A stretch of DNA of 7,878 bases from Methylomarinum sp. (GCA_013139755.1 WTAG01000498.1:1-7878); one strand, 5' to 3'. Shown: positions 1 to 7,393, numbered from the stretch's first letter. Numbers and translations: made by a program. Notes: generated from the sequence alone by a model not told the origin.

Positions 1-1
1 A

Positions 2-94
2 CATGGTAATGAAGACATGATTGGAAAGTATGTGCAAAATCAGGGAAAAACATATCAGAAGCTTCACGAAGCGTACCAGTTATCACTCTTTTAA
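2..94 (+). CDS. tnpA: IS200/IS605-family Y1 transposase TnpA, C-terminal end (partial)
   Basis: This reading frame enters from the left edge and encodes 30 residues before a TAA stop at 92-94. The visible peptide contains GKYVQNQGK followed by a tail ending QLSLF. TnpA proteins of the IS200/IS605 family (single-strand HUH transposases) carry their catalytic tyrosine in a late helix, with a metal-binding glutamine four residues on (Y127 and Q131 in IS608). The Y-V-Q-N-Q here has exactly that spacing and sits about 20 residues from the C terminus, as expected. The palindrome immediately after the stop supports the assignment. The HUH motif itself lies outside the window, so a related REP-associated transposase (RAYT) cannot be excluded. 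Confidence 0.6.
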   Translation, partial: HGNEDMIGKYVQNQGKTYQKLHEAYQLSLF

Positions 95-119
95 TACCCC
101 GTCCGCTTGCGGCGGGGTA
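95..119 (+). repeat. Imperfect palindrome with one unpaired T, probable IS right-end hairpin
   Basis: TACCCCG (95-101) pairs with CGGGGTA (113-119), and CCGC (103-106) pairs with GCGG (109-112). This leaves T102 unpaired mid-stem and a TT tip at 107-108. TnpA of IS608 recognises subterminal hairpins that carry an extruded T in the stem, so the shape fits a transposase-binding right end on the tnpA coding strand. It starts directly after the tnpA stop codon. It might also act as a weak transcription terminator, but no clear T-run follows in either direction. Confidence 0.6.
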
Positions 120-124
120 GTTTA

Positions 125-343
125 TTAGGCTTTTGCTGTTTTCGGGTATTTATCCTTATGAATTTGACGCAGATGAAATAAGCTATCTTCCAGTTTTTCA
201 GTAATTTCACTTTGTTTTAAAGACCGGCAATTCGGTTGGATAAATGCGCGATAAAAAAAGCTGATAATCAGAGGCGCATTATCGACACAGAGTAAACGCC
301 AGGTAGGGTGCTGGCGTAATTTAAGTAAATAATCATGTTCCAT
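125..343 (-). pseudogene. jetA: Truncated DUF3375 protein (JetA of a Wadjet system), N-terminal 72 codons
   Basis: The 72-residue product has the typical start of DUF3375 proteins: a Leu/Arg-rich opening, then HPTWRLL, DNAPLIISFF, a segment with QPNCRSL and SEITEKLED, and finally YPKTAKA just before the stop. In the family this last stretch normally continues into a YLxxW-type segment, and full proteins are roughly 480-500 residues, so about 85 percent is missing. The stop codon falls at the inferred IS junction, which indicates truncation by insertion rather than a short natural gene. DUF3375 is JetA, the MukF/kleisin-like first subunit of the type I Wadjet SMC complex that removes plasmids. 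The ATG lies 11 nt after the cysZ-like stop, with only a weak AG-rich ribosome site. The jetB, jetC and jetD genes would lie left of the window. Confidence 0.75.
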
Positions 344-354
344 TATATTTTCTG

Positions 355-1077
355 CTATTTCTTAGCTGAAATACCATAAATATACACCGTCGCGCCAATC
401 ACTGCCGCTGGTGCGATAATTAAATTAAGCACAGGAATAGACAAACCAACAACCGTTAAGCCACCAAAACTTAACACACCTATACGTCGGTTTTTCGCCT
501 CATCTTTCTGCTGTGCAAATAATAAGCCCTTATTTTCCAGTGGGTAGGCCATAAATTCCAGCCCCATTCCCCATGCACCAAATAATACCCATAAAAAAGG
601 AGCTATTAGGTTAACCACGGGGATGATAAATAAAATCAATAGCGGTAGCATTCGACTGGCTAAATAACCCATACGCTTTAGCTCTGCTAAAACAACTTGA
701 GTTATTGGCTGTTCTTCAATCTTACTGGGTTCTCCTGATACAATTTCTAAGGTTTTTGCTGCTAATTGGCTATAAAAAGGCGAGGCAATTAAGTTAGCCA
801 AAATAGTAAAAGTAAAGAAACCAACTACTGAGAAGCTGGTAAAAAATAATGGCCAAATAAACCATTCCAGCCAAGATAACCAAGTCGGAATAAACTGGGC
901 AATTAAATCAGAGAGATAGAAATAGCCTAAGGCAAAGGCAATACTGTATAAGACCAAATTAATAAATATTGGAATAATCAAAAACTTGCGTAGTTCTGGC
1001 CTGGTTAATAATTTTAGCCCTTGCATAAAGCAGCTAATTGCATAAACAGGGCTATTCTTTTTTTCGGTTAAACTCAT
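355..1077 (-). CDS. cysZ: CysZ-like sulfate transporter, EI24-domain membrane protein
   Basis: The 240-residue protein is close to E. coli CysZ (253 residues), an inner-membrane protein that brings sulfate into the cell for cysteine synthesis. Visible family signatures are an N-terminal GLKLLTRPELRKF segment, the ILANLIASPFYSQLAAK stretch at about residues 92-108, and a C-terminal GVLSFGGLTVVGLSIPVLN region. Hydrophobic segments lie at about 32-56, 74-98, 143-175 and 203-235, and a charged cytoplasmic stretch (EAKNRR) precedes the last. The start ATG overlaps the mtnA stop as ATGA, so the gene is probably translationally coupled to mtnA. It may therefore tie sulfur uptake to methionine salvage, but this is inference; EI24 proteins vary and sulfate transport is not proven here. 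Confidence 0.85.
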   Translation of the reverse strand: MSLTEKKNSPVYAISCFMQGLKLLTRPELRKFLIIPIFINLVLYSIAFALGYFYLSDLIAQFIPTWLSWLEWFIWPLFFTSFSVVGFFTFTILANLIASPFYSQLAAKTLEIVSGEPSKIEEQPITQVVLAELKRMGYLASRMLPLLILFIIPVVNLIAPFLWVLFGAWGMGLEFMAYPLENKGLLFAQQKDEAKNRRIGVLSFGGLTVVGLSIPVLNLIIAPAAVIGATVYIYGISAKK

Positions 1078-2111
1078 GATTGTAAACTCCTTACACCTTG
1101 TTCTGAGGGATTTAATACAACCCCTTGTTCTGTCACTATCGCACTAATTAAATTTGCTGGGGTAACATCAAATACTGGATTCCAGGCACTGATTAATGAA
1201 TCCTCTTTGATATAACATTCGGGTAATAATTCCTTTTGATTTCGTTGCTCAATGATAATACCCTCCCCTGTTTCCATAGCAAAATCTATTGTAGATAATG
1301 GTGCGACCACCATCACCTTAACGCCATGATGTTTTGCTAAAACAGCTAATGAATAAGTGCCAATTTTATTGGCGACATCACCATTCGCAGCAATTCTATC
1401 AGCGCCGACAATAATCCAATCCAGTTTGCCTGCTTGCATTAACCAAGCAGCCGCTGAATCAGCAATTAATGTGACGGCTATATTATCTTGCGCTAATTCC
1501 CATGCGGTTAAGCGTGCGCCTTGCAACCAGGGTCTGGTTTCCCCTGCATAAACCGTATTTAACCCCCGTTTGTGCGCACTTCTAATCACCCCTAGCGCAG
1601 TGCCATAACCACCTGTGGCTAATGCACCGGCATTACAATGTGTCATCACGGCTTTAGCATCAATTAGTAGATCAGCACCTAATTCACCCATGGTTTGGTT
1701 GGCTTTAATATCATCCGCATGGATTTTCTCTGCAACCTTAATAACTTCTGCTACCACATCAGCAACTGGCTTATCCAACACTTTTTGCATTGTTTCCAAT
1801 GCCCAGAACAGGTTAACAGCGGTAGGACGTGATTGAGAAAGTTGTTGTATATCCTTATCTACCTTAGTTTTCCAAGCTATGTCAGATTCAGAATAATGCT
1901 GCATTACCGATAAAGCCACACCATAAGCGGCTGCTATACCAATCGCAGGCGCACCTCTGACACGCATACTACTGATTGCCTCAGCAACGCCTGCTGCATC
2001 GGTATACTCATCATAAGTAATGGTTTCAGGTAATACTCGCTGGTCTAAAATTTTGACACTGCTGCCTGTCCACTCCAGCGCGTGAACCTTTAATTCATTT
2101 TTTGAATTCAT
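1074..2111 (-). CDS. mtnA: S-methyl-5-thioribose-1-phosphate isomerase
   Basis: MtnA converts the ring-form aldose 5-methylthioribose-1-phosphate to the ketose 5-methylthioribulose-1-phosphate in the cytosolic methionine salvage pathway. The 345-residue length is normal. Motifs seen are RVRGAPAIGIAAAYG at 50-64, which includes the phosphate-binding RGAP, THCNAGALAT at 157-166 with the catalytic Cys at 159, ETRPWLQGARLTAWEL at 191-206, and VGADRIAANGDVANKIGTY from 235, with the catalytic Asp at 238. These separate it from eIF2B-like relatives. The ATG at 2111 fits the usual N terminus; the ribosome site is weak. It lies divergent to mtaD, as in Pseudomonas, and overlaps the cysZ-like gene by 4 nt. 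No later salvage genes (mtnB, mtnC, mtnD) are in the window. Confidence 0.95.
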   Translation of the reverse strand: MNSKNELKVHALEWTGSSVKILDQRVLPETITYDEYTDAAGVAEAISSMRVRGAPAIGIAAAYGVALSVMQHYSESDIAWKTKVDKDIQQLSQSRPTAVNLFWALETMQKVLDKPVADVVAEVIKVAEKIHADDIKANQTMGELGADLLIDAKAVMTHCNAGALATGGYGTALGVIRSAHKRGLNTVYAGETRPWLQGARLTAWELAQDNIAVTLIADSAAAWLMQAGKLDWIIVGADRIAANGDVANKIGTYSLAVLAKHHGVKVMVVAPLSTIDFAMETGEGIIIEQRNQKELLPECYIKEDSLISAWNPVFDVTPANLISAIVTEQGVVLNPSEQGVRSLQS

Positions 2112-2115
2112 TTAA

Positions 2116-2144
2116 TTATCAATAATACCTTTTATCGTTATAAT
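2116..2144 (+). promoter_or_regulatory. Candidate sigma-70 promoter for mtaD
   Basis: TTATCA (2116-2121) and TATAAT (2139-2144) are separated by 17 bp. The -10 box is a perfect consensus match and the -35 matches 4 of 6. Transcription would start near 2151, giving a leader of about 100 nt that includes the pyrimidine-rich repeat. The region is AT-rich, so chance matches are common. On the opposite strand TATAAC (2142-2137) could serve as a -10 for mtnA, but no good -35 partner is seen. Confidence 0.4.
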
Positions 2145-2201
2145 TCTATTCATTTAGATTTAATAATATTCGAGACGTTTGCATAAGAGCGTTATTTTAT
2201 T

Positions 2202-2235
2202 TCCCTCTCACCCAATCCTCTCCCTCCGAAGAGGG
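2202..2235. repeat. Short pyrimidine-rich dispersed repeat with a small hairpin
   Basis: The segment starts with CCCTCTCACCC, continues with TCCTCTCCC and ends with GAGGG. CCCTC (2222-2226) and GAGGG (2231-2235) form a 5-bp stem with a CGAA loop, and the first CCCTC (2203-2207) could compete for the same GAGGG. Similar C/T-rich elements ending in a GAGGG half-site recur between genes in many proteobacteria (recalled, not searched). It lies in the mtaD leader, 18 nt before the start codon. Confidence 0.4.
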
Positions 2236-2253
2236 CTTAAGAAACAAATATCT

Positions 2254-3573
2254 ATGAAAGTTGATCTTATTATTCAAGCACGCTGGATTATACCTGTTGA
2301 ACCTGATTCAGTAACCTATGAAAACCATAGTCTGGTGGTTGATGATGGAAAAATCGTAGATTTACTGCCATCTGCCCAAGCCGAACAAAAGTACCAAGCT
2401 TCATCATTAGAAAAACGGGATAAGCATGTGCTGATGCCGGGGTTAATCAATAGCCATACTCATGCCAGCATGTCTTTAATGCGTGGCATTGCAGACGATT
2501 TACCTTTAATGGATTGGTTGCACAATCATATCTGGCCTTTAGAAAAAAAATGGGTCAGTGAAGCCTTTGTTAGAGATGGCACCGATTTAGCTATCGCCGT
2601 AATGATTAAAGGTGGCACCACCTGTTTCAACGATATGTATTTCTTTCCTGATATTGCAGCTCATCAAGCAATTAAGCACGGCATACGTGCCAGTATTGGT
2701 TTAATCATAATAGACTTCCCCACGGTCTGGGCGGATAACAGTGAAGTATATATAGAAAAAGGCTTGGCTTTACATGAGCAATTACGCCATGAACCCTTAA
2801 TAACCACCCCTTTTGCCCCACATGCACCTTATACAGTTTCCGATGAACCGTTAGCTAAAGCCCGCACCTTTGCTGATGAGCTTGAATTGCAAATACACAT
2901 GCATGTACACGAGACCGCGCATGAAGTTGAGGATCAACAAGAAAAGAGCCAGCAAACACCTTTACAACGATTACATGAATTAGGATTACTTAGCCCCTCA
3001 TTTATGGCTGTACACATGACTCAATTAACCGATGATGATATCCGTCTAGTTGCAGAAACAGGGGCGCATATCATTCATTGCCCAGAATCCAACCTTAAAC
3101 TTGCCAGTGGCTTTTGCCCTGTTGCAAAATGTTTAGATGCTGGAATTAATGTTGCTTTAGGTACTGACAGCGCTGCCAGCAACAATGATTTAGATATGTT
3201 TGGAGAAATGCGTACTGCAGCCCTTTTAGGCAAAGGGGTTGCTGGGGACCCAAGTGCTGTTTCTGCAATGACTGTCATTAAAATGGCGACTATCAATGGT
3301 GCAAAAGCATTAGGCATTGAAGAAGTAACCGGCTCTTTATCTATTGGTAAAGCCGCCGATATTATAGCTATTGATTTAGAGCAACTGGAAACTCAACCCT
3401 TGTATGATCCAATATCACAGATTGTTTATGCCGCTAACCGCCAACAAGTAACGGATGTTTGGGTAGCTGGAAAGCAATTATTAAAACAACGTCAACTCAC
3501 TACTATTAACATTGATGATTTAAAATTAAAAATAGCTGAATGGCAACAACGACTAAAACCATTTAACGACTAA
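2254..3573 (+). CDS. mtaD: 5-methylthioadenosine/S-adenosylhomocysteine deaminase, TRZ/ATZ amidohydrolase
   Basis: This 439-residue cytosolic metal-dependent hydrolase probably deaminates methylthioadenosine to methylthioinosine, and possibly S-adenosylhomocysteine. Residues fitting the family are the metal pair H68/H70 in PGLINSHTHASMSLMRG, H217 and E220 in HMHVHET, H254 in AVHMTQL, and D305 in LGTDSAASNN; the HCPESNLKLASG signature is at 275-286. The counterparts in Thermotoga Tm0936 are H200, E203, H228 and D279. The ATG at 2254 was chosen because the protein then starts MKVDLIIQARWIIPVEP as in relatives. The frame is open upstream to a TTG at 2179, but that part translates the repeat and is not protein-like. 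Pairing with mtnA supports MTA rather than triazine or other amidine substrates. The usual neighbour ubiG is not present downstream. Confidence 0.9.
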   Translation: MKVDLIIQARWIIPVEPDSVTYENHSLVVDDGKIVDLLPSAQAEQKYQASSLEKRDKHVLMPGLINSHTHASMSLMRGIADDLPLMDWLHNHIWPLEKKWVSEAFVRDGTDLAIAVMIKGGTTCFNDMYFFPDIAAHQAIKHGIRASIGLIIIDFPTVWADNSEVYIEKGLALHEQLRHEPLITTPFAPHAPYTVSDEPLAKARTFADELELQIHMHVHETAHEVEDQQEKSQQTPLQRLHELGLLSPSFMAVHMTQLTDDDIRLVAETGAHIIHCPESNLKLASGFCPVAKCLDAGINVALGTDSAASNNDLDMFGEMRTAALLGKGVAGDPSAVSAMTVIKMATINGAKALGIEEVTGSLSIGKAADIIAIDLEQLETQPLYDPISQIVYAANRQQVTDVWVAGKQLLKQRQLTTINIDDLKLKIAEWQQRLKPFND

Positions 3574-3607
3574 AATCAGTTGGCATCGAATAATTTAAAC
3601 ATTAAAA

Positions 3608-3634
3608 GGATGGGCAAGGGTTACGTGCCCATCC
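3608..3634 (-). terminator. Hairpin terminator between convergent corC and mtaD
   Basis: GGATGGGCA (3608-3616) and TGCCCATCC (3626-3634) form a perfect 9-bp stem with a 9-nt loop. Read on the minus strand it is followed by TTTTAAT, which fits an intrinsic terminator for the miaB-phoH-ybeY-corC operon, 18 nt past the corC stop. On the plus strand no T-run follows directly, so any termination of mtaD would be weaker. Confidence 0.75.
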
Positions 3635-3651
3635 AACGGTTGTTAAAAGTA

Positions 3652-4518
3652 CTATGCACGTTTCTTTTCTTTCACATCCAGCAACTTCAATTTTAACAAA
3701 TAAATCCGCCTGTCATCAGCATGTAACACCTCAAAACGGAATTGATCATACTCTAATTTATCGCCTTTCTTAGGCATTGCACCTAACTGATGAACAATAA
3801 ACCCGCCTATTGTTTCATGCTCATCATCTTGCAAATCAGCCGAAAAATAGTCATTAAATTCATTAATTGGCGTTAAGGCTTGCAGAGTATATTTTTTATC
3901 ACTATTCTTCTCAATATACGCATCTTCCTGAACATTAGCATCATGCTCATCCTCAATTTCACCAACTATTTGCTCTAATACATCTTCAATGGTAACTAAG
4001 CCAGCTGCCATACCATATTCATCAACAACAATTGCCATATGGTGACGCTCAGTTCTAAACTCTCGTAGCAATACATTTAAGCGTTTACTTTCTGGTACCA
4101 CACTAACCGGCCGCATAACATCCTCAACCGTTAGTGCTTTATTTTCAAAAGCATACGCAATCAGATCTTTTGCTAGCAAAACCCCAACCACTTTACTGCG
4201 GTCATCTTCAATTACAGGAAATCTTGAGTGACCTAACTCCAAAATCAATGGCAAAATAGTTTCTAATGTCGCCTCTTTTGGCACTGCATTCATTTGCACA
4301 CGCGGAATCATAATATCTCTGACACGCATTTCAGAGAATTGCAACACGCTCTGCATCATTGATAAAGCTTCTGCATCTAACAAATGCTTTTCTTCTGCAT
4401 CTTTTAAAATATCTAACAGATCATCTTGGTCTTGTGGCTCCCCAGACAGAAACTGACCAATACGATCAATTAAACTTTTCTGTTGGGGCGGACTACTTGG
4501 GGGCTTTTCATCACTCAT
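3652..4518 (-). CDS. corC: CorC/YbeX-type CBS-domain protein (HlyC/CorC family)
   Basis: The 288-residue soluble protein matches E. coli CorC/YbeX (292 residues). It has a Pro/Gln-rich N terminus, two CBS domains at about 66-125 (opening [10 protein letters not shown]) and 131-190 (opening [13 protein letters not shown], with [28 protein letters not shown] at the end), and a C-terminal CorC_HlyC transporter-associated domain at about 205-285 ([16 protein letters not shown]). No membrane DUF21 domain is present, as in true CorC. E. coli CorC was linked to magnesium/cobalt efflux with CorA, and YbeX has been tied to ribosome maturation; which applies here is open. Its ATG overlaps the ybeY stop as ATGA, and GAGGAG lies 11 nt upstream. 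The gene ends the operon; lnt, which follows in E. coli, is absent. Confidence 0.93.
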   Translation of the reverse strand: MSDEKPPSSPPQQKSLIDRIGQFLSGEPQDQDDLLDILKDAEEKHLLDAEALSMMQSVLQFSEMRVRDIMIPRVQMNAVPKEATLETILPLILELGHSRFPVIEDDRSKVVGVLLAKDLIAYAFENKALTVEDVMRPVSVVPESKRLNVLLREFRTERHHMAIVVDEYGMAAGLVTIEDVLEQIVGEIEDEHDANVQEDAYIEKNSDKKYTLQALTPINEFNDYFSADLQDDEHETIGGFIVHQLGAMPKKGDKLEYDQFRFEVLHADDRRIYLLKLKLLDVKEKKRA

Positions 4519-4976
4519 TTACTGCTTTTCTCCTCATAAGGGTTATTTATTTTTATAGTTTTTAAAATTTTAACTTCTAACGCTTCCATTTCTTCGGCGT
4601 CCTGATCATCAATATGATCATATCCTAACAAATGAAGTACACCATGAACAATCATATGTGCCCAATGATGCTCTAATATTTTATCTTGTTGCTGAGCTTC
4701 TCTTTCTACCACAGCTGCACAAACCAATAAATCCCCTAACAAATCACTTTCTACAGCATCAGGCGCATCAAAAGGGAAACTTAATATATTGGTTGAGCCT
4801 GTTTTATTACGATACTGCTCATTAAACTGTGTCATTTCATCTTCATCAACAACTCGGATAACAATTTCAGAGTCTTGAGAATCGTCTTTTAGTACGCTAT
4901 CAACCCAGTATTGAAATTGATCTTGTGATGGTAGATTTTTTGACTCAGAGACCAGTTGTAAATCTAAAACATTCAT
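4515..4976 (-). CDS. ybeY: Endoribonuclease YbeY, rRNA maturation factor
   Basis: YbeY is a zinc-dependent endoribonuclease needed for 16S rRNA 3' end maturation and 70S ribosome quality control. The 153-residue product carries the zinc motif HGVLHLLGYDH with ligands H111, H115 and H121, the family stretch YRNKTGSTNILSFPF at 55-69, and GDLLVC at 81-86. The ATG at 4976 gives MNVLDLQLV, which aligns with the start of E. coli YbeY and leaves 1 nt after the phoH stop. A second ATG at 5006 would add 10 residues inside phoH and is less likely. The 3' end overlaps corC by 4 nt. Confidence 0.93.
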   Translation of the reverse strand: MNVLDLQLVSESKNLPSQDQFQYWVDSVLKDDSQDSEIVIRVVDEDEMTQFNEQYRNKTGSTNILSFPFDAPDAVESDLLGDLLVCAAVVEREAQQQDKILEHHWAHMIVHGVLHLLGYDHIDDQDAEEMEALEVKILKTIKINNPYEEKSSK

Positions 4977-4977
4977 A

Positions 4978-5955
4978 TCAACTATGTTTCTTTTCGTAAC
5001 GTTCATAAGCTAAAACGATACGCTGGACTAGAGGGTGCCTAACCACATCCTTAACGCCAAAAAAAGTAAAACTGATGCCTTCAACCTCTTTTAACACTTC
5101 TAACACATGTTTTAAACCCGACATTTTTTCATTGGGTAAATCTATCTGCGTCACATCGCCTGTCACCACTGCGGTTGATCCAAAGCCAACACGGGTCAAA
5201 AACATTTTTATTTGCTCAACGGTGGTATTTTGAGCCTCATCCAAAATGATAAAAGAATCATTCAAGGTTCTACCTCGCATAAAGGCCAAAGGGGCAACTT
5301 CAATTACGCCTTTTTCAAGCATCTTTTCTGCACGTTCAAATCCGAGCATTTCATAAAGTGCATCATACAAAGGTCGTAAATAAGGATCAACTTTTTGCGC
5401 CATATCGCCGGGTAAAAAACCCAGTTTTTCACCCGCTTCTACAGCAGGTCTGACTAAAATAATCCGTCGCACCTTTTCTGTCTGTAATGCCTCTACAGCA
5501 CAGGCTACCGCTAAATAGGTTTTCCCCGTTCCAGCAGGCCCAACCCCAAAATTAATATCATGACTGAGTATTTTTTTTAAATAACTTTGCTGATTTTCAC
5601 CTCGGCCCTTAACGATACCCCGTTTAGTTTTAATAAATACTGTATCAACGACTTCAGTCGGAGCGACCTCTAATAGCTGATCAATGCTAGCCTCTTGCAT
5701 AGATAAATGTACCTGTTCGGGGGTTATTAAGCCTTCATTAGTTGCATCAAATAATTTTTTCATTAGCGCACATGCCACGTTAACCGCATCAGTCAATCCA
5801 GTGACTTTGAATTGATTTCCACGATTGGCAATAACCACGTGAAGGCGCTGTTCAATTTGACGCAAATGCGCGTCAAATTGTCCACAAAAATTGGATAACC
5901 GCTGATTATCAGCCGGTAATAAGGTGATTTCTTGAGAAAAATTGAGTTCTGACAA
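4978..5955 (-). CDS. ybeZ: PhoH-family ATPase (YbeZ)
   Basis: The 325-residue protein is a PhoH-like P-loop ATPase, thought to act on RNA together with YbeY, next to which it is almost always encoded. It has an N-terminal KH-like region (about 10-100), Walker A GPAGTGKT at 139-146, Walker B FIILDEAQ at 235-242, and the helicase-like VVTGDVTQ at 263-270, followed by the VVRHPLVQRIV C-terminal signature. The start is a TTG at 5955, 4 nt after the miaB stop. It gives an N terminus (EITLLPADNQRL) that aligns with E. coli YbeZ, and the next in-frame ATG (Met65) lies after conserved sequence. No strong ribosome site is visible, so translation may be coupled to miaB. Confidence 0.93.
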   Translation of the reverse strand: MSELNFSQEITLLPADNQRLSNFCGQFDAHLRQIEQRLHVVIANRGNQFKVTGLTDAVNVACALMKKLFDATNEGLITPEQVHLSMQEASIDQLLEVAPTEVVDTVFIKTKRGIVKGRGENQQSYLKKILSHDINFGVGPAGTGKTYLAVACAVEALQTEKVRRIILVRPAVEAGEKLGFLPGDMAQKVDPYLRPLYDALYEMLGFERAEKMLEKGVIEVAPLAFMRGRTLNDSFIILDEAQNTTVEQIKMFLTRVGFGSTAVVTGDVTQIDLPNEKMSGLKHVLEVLKEVEGISFTFFGVKDVVRHPLVQRIVLAYERYEKKHS

Positions 5956-5959
5956 GTGA

Positions 5960-7318
5960 CTATGATTCGTTATTTAGGATTTTATCAATAGAAGACTCAA
6001 CTAAACGCCCTCTTAGAGAATTAGGTAAAGCTTCAGTAATCATCACATCAACAAACTGCCCCGCTAAACGCGGATGAGCCGTAAAGTTAACTACACGATT
6101 ATTCTCTGTTCTACCTGTTACTTGCAGTGGATTCTTTTTTGACACACCTTCTACCAAAACTGTTTGAACGGTATCAACCATACTGTTTGAAACATCCATG
6201 GTCATTTCATCTAGTCTAGCTTTTAATATTTTAAGACGCTCTTTTTTAACGTCTTCGGGAGTATCATCAGTAAATTCTGCAGCAGGTGTACCAGGACGAG
6301 CGCTGTAAACAAAACTATAAGAAAAATCAAAGCCCACCTGCTCTATTAAAGACATAGTCTCTTCAAATTCTTGTTCTGTTTCACCAGGAAAACCAATAAT
6401 AAAATCAGAAGATAAACTTATATTAGGACGAACCGCTTTCATTTTGTCCATAATTTCAAGATATTCTGCTCGTGTATAGCCCCGTTTCATTTGTGCCAAA
6501 ACATTATCACTGCCACTTTGCACGGGAAGGTGCAAATGATTCACTAAAGCAGGAATTTCAGCAAAGGCTTCAATAATATCGTCGGTAAATTCAGCGGGAT
6601 GCGAAGTAGTAAAGCGAATTCTATCAATACCTTCTACCGCAGCAACATAATGTAACAGTAATGAAAATTCAGCGATCTCTCCATCGTCCATTTCACCACG
6701 ATAAGCATTAACATTTTGCCCTAGCAAATTAATTTCTCTTACCCCTTGAGCCGCTAGCGCAGAAATTTCATCTATCACATCCTGAAGAGGACGACTGATT
6801 TCTTCACCTCGTGTATAAGGCACTACACAAAAGGTACAGTATTTACTACAGCCTTCCATAATGGAGACAAAAGCCTTTGGACCTTCAGCACGCGGCTCAG
6901 GTAAAGCATCAAATTTTTCTATTTCAGGAAAGGAAATATCAACAACACGCTTATGACCAGATCGCGCCTCATTTAATAACTCAGGCAGCCTATGCAGCGT
7001 TTGTGGACCAAATACAATATCAACATAAGGTGCGCGCTTTTGAATAGCAGCTCCTTCTTGACTTGCTACACAGCCACCCACACCGATAATGACACCGGGT
7101 CTGTTATTCTTGATTTTTCTCCACCGTCCTATAGCAGAAAACACTTTTTCTTGTGCCTTCTCTCTAATTGAGCAAGTATTTAAAAGTAACACATCCGCTT
7201 CTTCTGGAATTTCGGTCATTTCCATACCATGAGAAGCTTGTAGTACATCCCGCATTTTATCGGAATCGTACTCGTTCATTTGACAGCCGTTAGTCTGTAT
7301 ATATAGTTTTTGCGCCAT
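5960..7318 (-). CDS. miaB: tRNA-2-methylthio-N6-dimethylallyladenosine synthase MiaB
   Basis: MiaB is a radical-SAM methylthiotransferase that adds a methylthio group to i6A37 of tRNAs reading UNN codons. The 452-residue protein has the N-terminal UPF0004 domain with cluster cysteines C12 ([11 protein letters not shown]), C49 (NTCSIREKA) and C83 (GGCVASQEG). The radical-SAM CxxxCxxC follows at C157, C161 and C164 ([10 protein letters not shown]), and a C-terminal TRAM domain lies at about 381-443 ([20 protein letters not shown]). The ATG at 7318 fits the family start [15 protein letters not shown]. An in-frame TTG at 7339 would add 7 residues and has an AGG-rich site (AAAGGTAGG) just upstream, so it remains possible. 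It is the first gene of the operon with phoH, ybeY and corC. Confidence 0.97.
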   Translation of the reverse strand: MAQKLYIQTNGCQMNEYDSDKMRDVLQASHGMEMTEIPEEADVLLLNTCSIREKAQEKVFSAIGRWRKIKNNRPGVIIGVGGCVASQEGAAIQKRAPYVDIVFGPQTLHRLPELLNEARSGHKRVVDISFPEIEKFDALPEPRAEGPKAFVSIMEGCSKYCTFCVVPYTRGEEISRPLQDVIDEISALAAQGVREINLLGQNVNAYRGEMDDGEIAEFSLLLHYVAAVEGIDRIRFTTSHPAEFTDDIIEAFAEIPALVNHLHLPVQSGSDNVLAQMKRGYTRAEYLEIMDKMKAVRPNISLSSDFIIGFPGETEQEFEETMSLIEQVGFDFSYSFVYSARPGTPAAEFTDDTPEDVKKERLKILKARLDEMTMDVSNSMVDTVQTVLVEGVSKKNPLQVTGRTENNRVVNFTAHPRLAGQFVDVMITEALPNSLRGRLVESSIDKILNNES

Positions 7319-7393
7319 ATTCGTTTGTAGATACTCCAACTAACCTACCTTTAAAAATATTCAACCTAGCGATTGAATTCAAAAATGGCATGC

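Larger units (their letters stand above)
1..124 (+). mobile_element. Right end of an IS200/IS605-type insertion sequence
   Basis: The segment combines the transposase C terminus, a subterminal imperfect hairpin, and an abrupt junction with the N-terminal part of a DUF3375 gene on the other strand. IS200/IS605 elements have no terminal inverted repeats and make no target duplication. Their ends are subterminal hairpins, with cleavage a few nucleotides 3' of the right hairpin. The exact boundary cannot be fixed by eye but should fall within about 120-127, because the DUF3375 similarity stops there. The left end is outside the window. Confidence 0.5.

Noticed and set aside
95..119. Ordinary intrinsic terminator after the transposase gene
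   Set aside because: The stem is GC-rich, but no T-run follows on either strand, and the unpaired T with the adjoining gene truncation fits an IS end better.
1357..1836. Plus-strand open frames of 64 and 73 codons opposite mtnA
   Set aside because: They are antisense to strongly conserved MtnA motifs and their translations show no domain or coherent composition.
2112..2253. Possible SAM or SAH riboswitch controlling mtnA or mtaD
   Set aside because: The genes make it tempting, but the leader shows only a short repeat hairpin and AT-rich sequence, with no conserved riboswitch core that I can recognise.
3075..3317. Minus-strand 80-codon open frame inside mtaD
   Set aside because: It lies opposite the conserved HCPESN and LGTDSAASNN region; it is a shadow of the real gene.
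4359..4565. Plus-strand 68-codon open frame across the corC/ybeY junction
   Set aside because: It overlaps two well-supported genes on the other strand and has no ribosome site or recognisable content.
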